From: Cystobacter fuscus
Lineage (GTDB): Bacteria; Myxococcota; Myxococcia; Myxococcales; Myxococcaceae
Reading direction: 5' to 3'
NCBI RefSeq assembly: GCF_002305875.1
Contig: NZ_CP022098.1
Location: 7,440,001-7,504,000 of the forward strand
Length of the DNA: 64,000 nucleotides
The number at the start of each line of letters is the position of its first letter. The first letter of the stretch is position 1. A model generated the notes under the pieces. The model searched no databases. It worked only from the letters and a program-made list of their open reading frames with translations, and was not told where the DNA came from. Positions 54,775 through 64,000 of this stretch are shown here, in pieces. The position numbers and the translations under genes were made by a program.

Positions 54775-55380
54775 TCAATCGGCTGGATGCTTCGCGGACC
54801 AGAGCTTCACCGGCGCTCGCTTCTCGTAGGCCTTCCCTTGTGGATAACCAACCAACTCCATCTCGAGCCCCCATGGAGTGAGGAAGTGGACCCATGTTTC
54901 GCCTGCCGTATCGCCTGAAGTCGTCGTCATCGGCTCACCTATCACGGTGATGCCCTTTGACTTCAAGTAGGCAACACCCGCTTCGACGTCGTCCGTATAG
55001 AAAGCAATGTGGTGGCCACCCAGGTCTTCATGATCCGGTGGGGTTGTTTTCCCTTTTGAGCCTTCATACTCAAAGAGCTCGATATTGGAGCCGTGGCCGC
55101 AGCGAAGCATCTTGAGCGTCATGCTTTTCGCTCTGGCTGGGACCTGCGTCTTCCGGTCGTTCGACAAACTGGTGGTCATCGGATGGGGACCGATTTTCGT
55201 CACAGCGACACAGCCGAATATTTCAGAAAAGAACTTCTCGGCCTCGCGCATGTTGGGAACCGTGATTCCGACATGATCGATTCCGGCTGATTTGATTCCA
55301 GGCACCTGCGCCTGGGCAGTCGACGTCAGTGCGAATGCCGCGGCGACCGAGAAGACGATATTTACAAATGTCGGGTTCAT
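54775..55380 (-). CDS. Exported VOC-fold (glyoxalase/dioxygenase-like) protein
   Basis: A 201-residue protein of the vicinal oxygen chelate family with an N-terminal signal peptide ending near AQAQ, which is unusual because most VOC proteins are cytosolic. The two beta-alpha-beta-beta-beta modules are visible: DHVGITVPNMREAEKFFSEIFGC, then GGHHIAFYTDDVEAGVAYLKSKG. Candidate metal ligands are the His in DHVG, Glu in IELFEY, His in GGHHIAF and Glu in LEMELVGYP. It is divergent from a LysR regulator, its likely controller. Base composition is more A+T-rich than that of its neighbours, which suggests recent transfer together with the regulator. The substrate is unknown. Confidence 0.85.
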   Translation of the reverse strand: MNPTFVNIVFSVAAAFALTSTAQAQVPGIKSAGIDHVGITVPNMREAEKFFSEIFGCVAVTKIGPHPMTTSLSNDRKTQVPARAKSMTLKMLRCGHGSNIELFEYEGSKGKTTPPDHEDLGGHHIAFYTDDVEAGVAYLKSKGITVIGEPMTTTSGDTAGETWVHFLTPWGLEMELVGYPQGKAYEKRAPVKLWSAKHPAD

Positions 55381-55450
55381 TTGCTTGCTCCCTCCGCCGT
55401 GCGCTCGGCTGGGGGTTGTGTTCCGCTGACATCCACGACCCTATCGGAGC

Positions 55451-55477
55451 TTGTGGGGTTCGATAAGACGCTATAAT
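55451..55477 (+). promoter_or_regulatory. Promoter of the LysR gene
   Basis: A perfect -10 box TATAAT (55472-55477) with TTGTGG (55451-55456) 15 bases before it, in the gap between the divergent VOC and LysR genes. Downstream, TTCTCGAGGCGAA (55491-55503) is a partly palindromic T-N11-A site of the sort that LysR proteins bind. A consensus -10 box is rare in this G+C-rich window. Confidence 0.6.
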
Positions 55478-55524
55478 GTGAACGCTTTGTTTCTCGAGGC
55501 GAACAGTGTCCCAGGAGGAGCCAG

Positions 55525-56415
55525 GTGGATCTGAACGCGGTGATGATGTTCAATCGGGTCGTGAAGGTCGGCAGTTTTTCGAAAGCCGCGGTGGAGCTTG
55601 GCGTCACGAAATCGACCATCTCGAAGAAGATCGCCGAACTCGAGTCTCACCTGGGAACAACTCTTCTCAGACGAACGACCAGAAGCATCCAGCTGACGGA
55701 CATGGGAAAACAGTTTCACGAGCAGTCGTCAAAAGGGTTATCAGAAATCAAGAAGGCGACCGAGCAGGCACAGGCAACGAGCATTGAACCCCGAGGACGC
55801 CTACGCATCACGGCTCCTTCCGATTTCGCGACGAGCATCCTCGCACCGATCCTCGCGGAATTTTTAGAGACGTATCCGAAAATCTCGCTCGAGATGATGC
55901 TGACCGACAAGATTCTGGATCTGGTGAATGACGACATCGATGTCGCGATCCGGCTTGGCCCGATGATGGACTCATCCCTGAGCGCGAAGAAGATCGGCCG
56001 AGATGTCTTTCAGTTGGTGGCGAGTCCCGCGTACATCAAACGTTCGCCCCCTCTTCAGGAGCCAGGCGATCTGAAAAAACACGACTGCCTGGTCTTCGCA
56101 CCCAAACCCGACATGCGAACCTGGCGGTTGAAATCCAGAACCTCGAGAACGACTCTCGAGCCGGAGATCAAGTTTCTTTCAAACAACGTGACCACCGTGA
56201 AAGCCCTGGTGGTGCAAGGAGCCGGCGTCGCCCTCCTGCCTGTTTCCAATTGTCGGGAGGAGATCGAAGCAAAGTGTATAAAAGTCGTCATGCCGGAGTG
56301 GTCGATGGAGGACGCACCCATTCATTTCTTGTTTCAAAAACACCACTTCACGCCACCGAAGGTCCTGGTTTTCATCTCTTATATGGAACAAAGGATGAAG
56401 CCGCTCTTCATCTGA
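55525..56415 (+). CDS. LysR family transcriptional regulator
   Basis: A 296-residue regulator. The N-terminal winged helix (MDLNAVMMFNRVVKVGSFSKAAVELGVTKSTISKKIAELESHLG) and the periplasmic-binding-like effector domain (about 90-290) are complete. It starts at a GTG preceded by AGGAGG. It is of the CrgA-like subgroup by its LLRRTTRSIQLTDMG segment. It lies divergent from the VOC gene, and the pair shares a lower G+C content than the flanks. It most likely activates or represses that gene in response to a small aromatic or aldehyde ligand, which cannot be named. Confidence 0.93.
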   Translation: MDLNAVMMFNRVVKVGSFSKAAVELGVTKSTISKKIAELESHLGTTLLRRTTRSIQLTDMGKQFHEQSSKGLSEIKKATEQAQATSIEPRGRLRITAPSDFATSILAPILAEFLETYPKISLEMMLTDKILDLVNDDIDVAIRLGPMMDSSLSAKKIGRDVFQLVASPAYIKRSPPLQEPGDLKKHDCLVFAPKPDMRTWRLKSRTSRTTLEPEIKFLSNNVTTVKALVVQGAGVALLPVSNCREEIEAKCIKVVMPEWSMEDAPIHFLFQKHHFTPPKVLVFISYMEQRMKPLFI

Positions 56416-56499
56416 TTGGGTGGAGAACGACGATGCGTTGCAGGTGCGCATTGGAAGGCACTCGTGCTATTGCAGGAAGACTGTCCGGAGAAGGAAGAC

Positions 56500-58743
56500 A
56501 TGTACGGTTCCATCAAGATTCGTGGGGCACGCGAGAACAACCTCAAGAACGTCTCGCTCGATATTCCCAAGCGGAAGATCACCGTCTTCACCGGTGTCTC
56601 GGGCTCGGGCAAGTCGTCCCTGGTCTTCGGCACCATCGCGGCCGAGAGCCAGCGGCTCATCAACGAGACCTATCCGGCCTTCGTGCAGCAGTTCATGCCG
56701 CACTATGGCCAGCCGGACGCGGAGAGCCTGGAGAACCTCTCCGCGGCCATCATCGTCGACCAGCAGCGGCTGGGGGGAAACTCGCGCTCGACGGTCGCCA
56801 CCGTCACGGATGCGGCGCAGATGCTCCGCGTGGTGTTCTCGCGTCTGGCCGAGCCCCACCTGGGCAGCCCGGGGTTCTACTCCTACAACGACCCGCGCGG
56901 CCTCTGCCCGGGGTGCGAGGGCATTGGCCAGGTCGCGTCCATGGACATGGACGCCGTCATCGACACGTCCAAGTCCCTCAACGAGGGCGCCATCCTGCCC
57001 AGGGACTACGCGGTCGATAGCTGGTACTGGCTCATCTTCGCGAGGTCCGGCTACTTCGACCTCGACAAGAAGCTGTCCGAGTACTCGAAGGAGGAGATGG
57101 ACAAGCTCCTCCATCTGGACGACGGCCGGAAGATCAAGGTCGACAAGATGAACCTCACCTACGAGGGCCTCGTCCCCAAGTTGCGCAGGACGCTGGGCGC
57201 CAAGGACCCGGAGACCGTCCAGCCGCATGTCCGCGCCGAATACGAGCGCATCTTCACCCGCGCCACCTGTCCTTCCTGCCAGGGCGGGCGACTCAACCAG
57301 GCCGCGCTCGGCAGCCGCATCCAGGGCAAGAACATCGCCGAGTGCTCCGCGATGCAGGTCTCGGATCTCGCCGCGTTCGTCCGCGAGATCGCCGCTCCGT
57401 CCGTGGGACCGATGCTGGAGGCCCTGGCCCACCGGCTCGACAACCTGGTGACGATCGGGCTGGGCTACCTCAGCCTCGACCGCGAGAGCTCGACCCTGTC
57501 GGGCGGAGAGAGCCAGCGCGTCAAGATGGTGCGGCACCTGGGCTCCAGCCTCACCGACGTGACGTATATCTTCGACGAGCCCAGCGTGGGACTCCACCCG
57601 CACGATGTCGGCCGGCTCGCGGGCCTGATGCAGCAGTTGCGCGACAAGGGCAACACCGTGCTCATCGTCGAGCACAAGCCGGACATGATCGCCATCGCCG
57701 ACCACGTGGTCGACATGGGGCCGAAGGCCGGCAGCCAGGGCGGACGGATCGTCTACGAGGGCACGTACGAGGGTTTGCTGGGCTCGGGCACGCTCACGGG
57801 CAAACACATGAAGAAGTACCAGCCCATCAAGACCACGCCACGCAAGCCCACGGGGCAGCTCCAGCTCGAGGGCGCCCGCCTCAACAACCTCCAGAACCTC
57901 TCCGTCTCGATTCCTCGTGGGGTGCTGACGGTCGTGACGGGCGTCGCGGGCTCGGGGAAGTCGTCGCTGATTCAGGGCTGCCTGCCCAAGGCCTACCCGG
58001 AGACCATCATCATCGACCAGAACCTGGCTCGTGGCTCGCGCCGCTCCAACACCGCCACGTACACCGGCATCCTCGACAATGTCCGCAAGGCCTTCGCCAA
58101 GGCGAACAAGGTGGACGCCGCGCTGTTCTCCGCCAACTCGAAGGGAGCCTGCCCGGACTGCAACGGGCTCGGCGTCATCTACACGGATCTGGCGCACCTG
58201 GACCCGATGGTAACCGTCTGCGAGACGTGCGAGGGCAAGCGGTTCACCGACGAGGTGCTGGCCCATCGGCTGCGCGGCAAGTCCATCAGCGACGTCTACG
58301 AGATGTCCGTCACCGACGCCGTCACCTTCTTCACCGAACCGGCCATCGCCAAGATTCTCCAGGGGCTGGATGACGTCGGGCTCGGCTACCTCACGCTGGG
58401 GCAGCCGCTGTCGACGCTCTCGGGCGGCGAACGCCAGCGTCTGAAGCTCGCCGCCGAGCTGGGGCGCTCGGGCAACATCTACGTGCTCGACGAGCCCACC
58501 ACGGGCCTGCACATGAACGACGTGGACACGCTGATAGGGTTGTTCGATCGGCTGGTCGATGCTGGGTCGACCGTCATCGTCATCGAGCACAACCTCGACG
58601 TCGTCTCCCGGGCGGACTGGGTCATCGACCTGGGACCCGGCGCCGGGCATGAGGGCGGCCGCGTGGTCTTCGAAGGGCTTCCCGGGCAGCTCGCCTCACA
58701 CAAGGGCTCGCTGACCGGCAAGCACATGGCCGCCCGGTCGTAA
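56500..58743 (+). CDS. Short UvrA-like ABC ATPase (DrrC type)
   Basis: A 747-residue protein with two ABC ATPase domains: Walker [10 protein letters not shown] near residue 35 and GVAGSGKSS near residue 485, signatures [11 protein letters not shown] and [11 protein letters not shown], and Walker B IFDEPS and VLDEPT. The zinc modules are reduced to CPGC, CPSC and CPDC/CETC pairs. It is about 200 residues shorter than housekeeping UvrA (about 940) and lacks most of the UvrB-binding region. This shape is that of DrrC-like proteins, which protect daunorubicin producers and related bacteria from DNA-binding drugs. It starts at ATG 56500 with AAGGA upstream. A short palindrome (GGAGCGCTCC, 58753-58762) lies in the gap to the convergent regulator gene. 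The target drug is not known. Confidence 0.88.
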   Translation: MYGSIKIRGARENNLKNVSLDIPKRKITVFTGVSGSGKSSLVFGTIAAESQRLINETYPAFVQQFMPHYGQPDAESLENLSAAIIVDQQRLGGNSRSTVATVTDAAQMLRVVFSRLAEPHLGSPGFYSYNDPRGLCPGCEGIGQVASMDMDAVIDTSKSLNEGAILPRDYAVDSWYWLIFARSGYFDLDKKLSEYSKEEMDKLLHLDDGRKIKVDKMNLTYEGLVPKLRRTLGAKDPETVQPHVRAEYERIFTRATCPSCQGGRLNQAALGSRIQGKNIAECSAMQVSDLAAFVREIAAPSVGPMLEALAHRLDNLVTIGLGYLSLDRESSTLSGGESQRVKMVRHLGSSLTDVTYIFDEPSVGLHPHDVGRLAGLMQQLRDKGNTVLIVEHKPDMIAIADHVVDMGPKAGSQGGRIVYEGTYEGLLGSGTLTGKHMKKYQPIKTTPRKPTGQLQLEGARLNNLQNLSVSIPRGVLTVVTGVAGSGKSSLIQGCLPKAYPETIIIDQNLARGSRRSNTATYTGILDNVRKAFAKANKVDAALFSANSKGACPDCNGLGVIYTDLAHLDPMVTVCETCEGKRFTDEVLAHRLRGKSISDVYEMSVTDAVTFFTEPAIAKILQGLDDVGLGYLTLGQPLSTLSGGERQRLKLAAELGRSGNIYVLDEPTTGLHMNDVDTLIGLFDRLVDAGSTVIVIEHNLDVVSRADWVIDLGPGAGHEGGRVVFEGLPGQLASHKGSLTGKHMAARS

Positions 58744-58772
58744 CCGGGAGGCGGAGCGCTCCCCTCCTCCAG

Positions 58773-59762
58773 TTACGTGCCTCGATGACCGGTGACGCTG
58801 AAGCGACGCCGGTAGTCACCAGGGGACAAGCCCACCCGTTTGAAGAAGATCTTGCGGAAGGCGCCAGGGTCCTCGTACCCCACCCGCCACGCCACCTGCT
58901 CGATGGACAGGTTCGAGAACTCCAGCAGCTCCCTTGCCTTGCCCACACGCAGGTATTGGACATAGGTGGTCGGGGTCAACCCCGTCGCCTTCTGGAAGCG
59001 GCGCAAGAAGGTGCGCTCGCCCAGCATGGCTTGCGCCGCCATCATCGGCAATGTCACCTTTTCCGAGCCGCGGGCCTGGAGCCAGTGCTGCACCTTCAGG
59101 ATGACCTCGTCGCCATGGTGCAGCTTGGGCGAGAAGTGGCTGTAGAAGCGTTGCTCGCGCCCGGCGGGATCCACCAGGAAGAAACGAGCGGTCGCCAGCA
59201 TGAGACCCGGACTGATCAGCCGATCCACCAGCCGCAGCCCGAGATCGACCCAGGCCATCACGCCACCCGCCGTGATGATGTCCCCATCCTCGATGAGCAG
59301 CTTGTCCGCCTCCAGCCGGATGGCGGGAAATCGCTCGGACAGCCGCTCCGCCAGGCTCCAATGGGTCGTGGCCGGCCGGCCATCCAACAGCCCTGTTTCC
59401 GCCAACAGGAAGGCGCCGGCGCAGATGGAGCAGAGCGTGGTGCCGGCGGCATGCCGGGCGGCGATCCAACGGGCCAGCGTCTTCCTCCGCTCCACCCGCG
59501 GCTCTTCCTCCAGGCTCGGCGGAAGGATCAACGCGACCAGGGACTCCCCGGCCTGGGCGTGGGTGTCGAATACCCGCTCCACCTCCCCGCCCTCGCCGGG
59601 CCGCCAATGGCTGACTCGCAGGGCGGGCACGCCCGACAAGCCCTGCTGGGCCGCGAGCCGGTTGGCGATGCGGAACATGTCCGTCAACCCGTGTACCGCC
59701 GACAACTGGGCACCGGGATAGATCAGCAGTCCGATATGGGCCAGAACGTGCCCCGTGGTCAT
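58773..59762 (-). CDS. GlxA family transcriptional regulator (DJ-1/PfpI + AraC)
   Basis: A 329-residue regulator. Residues 10-200 are a DJ-1/PfpI domain with the elbow SICAGAFLLAETGLLDGRPATTHW. Residues 215-325 hold the two AraC helix-turn-helix motifs (MMAAQAMLGERTFLRRFQKATG; IEQVAWRVGYEDPGAFRKIF). It is divergent from an isochorismatase-family hydrolase, and a pair of 9-base direct repeats with 21-base periodicity begins one base upstream of its start codon. This suggests self-control and control of the hydrolase. No ribosome site is evident, because the repeats occupy that position. Confidence 0.93.
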   Translation of the reverse strand: MTTGHVLAHIGLLIYPGAQLSAVHGLTDMFRIANRLAAQQGLSGVPALRVSHWRPGEGGEVERVFDTHAQAGESLVALILPPSLEEEPRVERRKTLARWIAARHAAGTTLCSICAGAFLLAETGLLDGRPATTHWSLAERLSERFPAIRLEADKLLIEDGDIITAGGVMAWVDLGLRLVDRLISPGLMLATARFFLVDPAGREQRFYSHFSPKLHHGDEVILKVQHWLQARGSEKVTLPMMAAQAMLGERTFLRRFQKATGLTPTTYVQYLRVGKARELLEFSNLSIEQVAWRVGYEDPGAFRKIFFKRVGLSPGDYRRRFSVTGHRGT

Positions 59763-59763
59763 T

Positions 59764-59793
59764 TGTCAGTTCTAACCCTGATCCTGTCAGTTC
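59764..59793. promoter_or_regulatory. Direct-repeat operator TGTCAGTTC x2, 21-base period
   Basis: TGTCAGTTC occurs at 59764-59772 and again at 59785-59793. The period of 21 bases is two helical turns, the layout of the AraC I1-I2 half-sites. It lies between the divergent GlxA-type regulator and the isochorismatase-family gene, so it is the probable binding site of that regulator. Confidence 0.7.
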
Positions 59794-59879
59794 CGCCAAT
59801 CCCGGTGGGGCGGAGAACCGCTCTATCTTCCGACCATCAACCGCGACACCCCAACGGCCAGGATCGGAAGGAAGGCACC

Positions 59880-60434
59880 ATGAGCAAGCGCGCCCTCATC
59901 GTCATCGACATCCAGAATGATTATTTCCCGGGTGGGAAATGGACCCTCGTCGGCATCGACGCCGCCGCGGACAACACCGCGCGGTTGATCGCCGCCGCGC
60001 GGGCCCGGGGTGAGCTGGTCGTCCATGTCCGCCATGAGTTCAAGACCGCCGACGCCCCCTTCTTCTCTCCAGGCTCGAGCGGGGCCGCGATCCATGAGAA
60101 GGTGACCCCGGCGGCGGCGGAGCCGGTGGTGCTGAAGCACTTCATCAACTCCTTCCGCGAAACCGAACTGAAGGCAATCCTCGAGCGCCACGGGATCGAG
60201 GAGCTTGTCATCTGCGGCGCCATGAGCCACATGTGCATCGATGGCGGAGTGCGGGCGGCGGTCGATCTGGGCTACCGCTGCACCCTGATCCACGATGCCT
60301 GCGCCAGCCGCGATCTGGAATTCGGAGGCGTGCGCGTGCCCGCCGCCCAGGTCCATGCCGCCTTCATGGCGGCGCTCAGCTTCGCCTACGCCCAGACCCA
60401 GTCCACCGACGAGTTCCTGGCGCGAGCCACCTGA
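59880..60434 (+). CDS. Isochorismatase-family cysteine hydrolase
   Basis: A 184-residue enzyme. The catalytic triad residues are visible: Asp in LIVIDIQNDYF, Lys in VVLKHFINSF and Cys in GAMSHMCIDGGVRAA. Family members hydrolyse isochorismate, nicotinamide, N-carbamoyl amides or similar compounds; the sequence does not tell which. The ATG at 59880 follows GGAAGGAAGG. It is divergent from a GlxA regulator, and the direct repeats at 59764-59793 are probably its control site. The same two activities are joined in one polypeptide at 52452-54038. Confidence 0.92.
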   Translation: MSKRALIVIDIQNDYFPGGKWTLVGIDAAADNTARLIAAARARGELVVHVRHEFKTADAPFFSPGSSGAAIHEKVTPAAAEPVVLKHFINSFRETELKAILERHGIEELVICGAMSHMCIDGGVRAAVDLGYRCTLIHDACASRDLEFGGVRVPAAQVHAAFMAALSFAYAQTQSTDEFLARAT

Positions 60435-60610
60435 GCAAGGCGGAGAGCAGCTCCGTGTCTCGCCAGGAAGAAGCCCCTGGACGATGGGTGGCATTTTCTG
60501 ATTACAGCATATTCCGGTTAAGCTATTATTACTGGATTCAATCAGGAATACCAGGGATGATGGCAGCCCGCGCACCAGCGCAGCCTCGCCCGGGAGAAAC
60601 CCTGGCGGGT

Positions 60611-61804
60611 ATGGGAAAGAAGAAGAGAACCACGATGAATCCACCGCGCACGGGCCTTGTCACCCTCTTCGTCATGAACCTGCTTTGCGCCTGCGGGGGT
60701 GAGGAAGGCGAAGCCAGCGGTCCGTACAGCACCAGCACGGCCGCGAGCAGCGCGCCCACCCTGGACCAGACCAACAACCCGGTGTACGCCGAACTGAGCA
60801 CCTACAAGAGCTGGCTCAGCACCAGCACGAATGCGGCCACCGCACTCGCGGCCGACACCACCAAGGCCAACAACATCGTCTCCTGGCAGATGCCGCACGG
60901 CGGCTTCTACAAGATTCCCTCCTGGTACGACTCCGCCTGGAACGGCAAGGCGGCCCGCTCGGAGTGGCTCGGCGCGAACGGCGTGGAACTGGGCACCATC
61001 GACAACGACGCCACGGTCTCCGAAATCCTCTTCCTCGCCGACGTCTACAAGCGCGGTGGCAAGACCAGCCACCGCGACGCCGCTCGCCGGGCGCTCGACT
61101 TCCTGCTGATCATGCAGTCCTCCTCGGGCGGCTGGCCGCAGGTCTATCCGGCGCGTAGCGGCACGAGCTACTCCAATGACATCACCTTCAACGACGATGC
61201 GATGGTGCGAGTGCTGGTGCTGCTCGATCATGCCTCGCGGCAGAAGGCGCCGCTCGATGGCGACATCTTCACCTCCGAGCAGCGCGCGAAACTCGCCACC
61301 GCGATCGACAAGGGCGTGAACTACATCCTCAAGGCGCAGATCGTTCAGGGCGGCGTGAAGACCGTGTGGTGTGCCCAGCATGATCCGGTCAGTTACGCTC
61401 CGAAGGGAGCCCGGGCCTATGAGCTGCCCTCCAGGAGCGGAAAGGAATCGGTGGGGATCGTCACCTTCCTGATGACCCGTCCGCAGACCGCCGAGGTCAA
61501 GGCCGCCGTCCAGGCCGCGATTGCCTGGTACAAGAGAAGCACGGTCAAGGTCGCCAACACCGCCTATGTGAAGCGCCCCTCGGGCAACACCGACGACACC
61601 TACAACCCGATCCAGACCAAGGCCGGCAGCACCCTGTGGTACCGATTCTATGATTTGAACCAGGACAAGGGCTTCTTCAGCGACCGCACCGGCGGCAAGT
61701 TCTACGACATCATGGACATCGAAGCCGAGCGCCGCTACGGCTACGAGTGGGGCGGCAGCTACGGCACCAAGCTGATCACCTACAGCGACTCGGTGGGCTA
61801 CTGA
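60611..61804 (+). CDS. Pectate lyase, PL10-like, lipoprotein
   Basis: A secreted enzyme of about 397 residues that should cleave polygalacturonate by beta-elimination. The signal peptide ends in a lipobox-like LLCAC, followed by a Ser/Thr/Gly tether, so it is probably surface-attached. PL10 hallmarks are present: IDNDATVSEILFLADVY, QSSSGGWPQVYP, DITFNDDAMVRVL, VWCAQHDPVSYAPKGARAYELPSRSG (with the likely catalytic Arg) and WYRFYDL. Two starts are possible: ATG 60611 gives a Lys-rich n-region (MGKKKRTTM) and ATG 60635 is also acceptable. I see no partner pectinase genes nearby. Confidence 0.87.
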   Translation: MGKKKRTTMNPPRTGLVTLFVMNLLCACGGEEGEASGPYSTSTAASSAPTLDQTNNPVYAELSTYKSWLSTSTNAATALAADTTKANNIVSWQMPHGGFYKIPSWYDSAWNGKAARSEWLGANGVELGTIDNDATVSEILFLADVYKRGGKTSHRDAARRALDFLLIMQSSSGGWPQVYPARSGTSYSNDITFNDDAMVRVLVLLDHASRQKAPLDGDIFTSEQRAKLATAIDKGVNYILKAQIVQGGVKTVWCAQHDPVSYAPKGARAYELPSRSGKESVGIVTFLMTRPQTAEVKAAVQAAIAWYKRSTVKVANTAYVKRPSGNTDDTYNPIQTKAGSTLWYRFYDLNQDKGFFSDRTGGKFYDIMDIEAERRYGYEWGGSYGTKLITYSDSVGY

Positions 61805-61949
61805 AGTCGCCTCCCTCCCAGCAAGCCTGGACCCTCGCCGGGCGGTTGCGCGGGAGCTTCGCGCTGGCGTTCCCATGCGCTCAATGAACGTCATGTCCAC
61901 CCTCTCGGAAGGACGCTGCTCGCGCCGTCGCGCTTCGAGGAGGTGGGCC

Positions 61950-64000
<2,051 letters not shown>

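Noticed and set aside
56500-58743. Housekeeping excinuclease subunit UvrA
   Set aside because: The protein is about 747 residues, too short, and lacks the insertion and zinc-module lengths of UvrA; it fits the DrrC-like subgroup.

Overview
The window looks like chromosomal DNA of a high-G+C myxobacterium, most likely from the suborder Cystobacterineae. The signs are a large PKS/NRPS operon with myxobacterial TubC-type docking domains, a MYXO-CTERM-like C-terminal sorting signal, many secreted lipoproteins and predator-type exoenzymes, and strongly G+C-biased codon use. No rRNA, tRNA, CRISPR array or complete insertion sequence was seen.

Bases 1-33967 hold a pyrrole-oxazole-polyene-asparagine assembly line, best explained as a DKxanthene-type yellow pigment cluster (known from Myxococcus xanthus and Stigmatella). 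On the plus strand, a PltE/RedW-type prolyl-carrier dehydrogenase and a PltF/RedM-type proline:carrier ligase (specificity code DLLYLALVCK) overlap by ATGA and make a pyrrole-2-carboxyl starter. Divergent from them, six tightly coupled minus-strand genes run in biosynthetic order: KS-ACP; KS-(dead AT)-KR-ACP; Cy-A-PCP-KS-AT-DH-KR-ACP (A code fits Thr, giving a methyl-oxazoline); KS-AT-DH-KR-ACP; KS-AT-DH-KR-ACP; and C-A-PCP-TE (A code fits Asn). A seventh gene starts at base 64 and leaves the window. The first two proteins have lost their acyltransferases, one completely and one partly, so they must be loaded in trans.

Bases 34136-38669 encode a secreted beta-rich protein of unknown function and a protein that resembles the N-terminal domain of vitellogenin/MTP-type lipid transfer proteins. 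Bases 38952-42760 hold a metallo-beta-lactamase lipoprotein of the lactonase type, a glutathione S-transferase, and a carotenoid cleavage oxygenase divergent from a TetR regulator with a clear palindromic operator between them. Bases 42881-45912 are a four-gene polar amino acid ABC importer, followed by a penicillin/AHL-acylase-type lipoprotein (45992-48451), a remnant of an SRPBCC gene and a GNAT acetyltransferase.

Bases 49334-55380 hold mostly unknown or secreted proteins on the minus strand (a 444-residue orphan, a small exported protein, a lytic polysaccharide monooxygenase-like protein, a lipoprotein, an exported VOC protein) plus one plus-strand gene that fuses an isochorismatase-like hydrolase to a DJ-1/AraC regulator. 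The VOC gene and its divergent LysR regulator form a clearly A+T-richer island. Downstream are a short UvrA/DrrC-like protein, a GlxA-type AraC regulator divergent from an isochorismatase-family hydrolase (the same pair of functions that is fused at 52452), a PL10-type pectate lyase lipoprotein, a CapA-like metallophosphatase, and a membrane-bound class III nucleotide cyclase that runs off the right edge.
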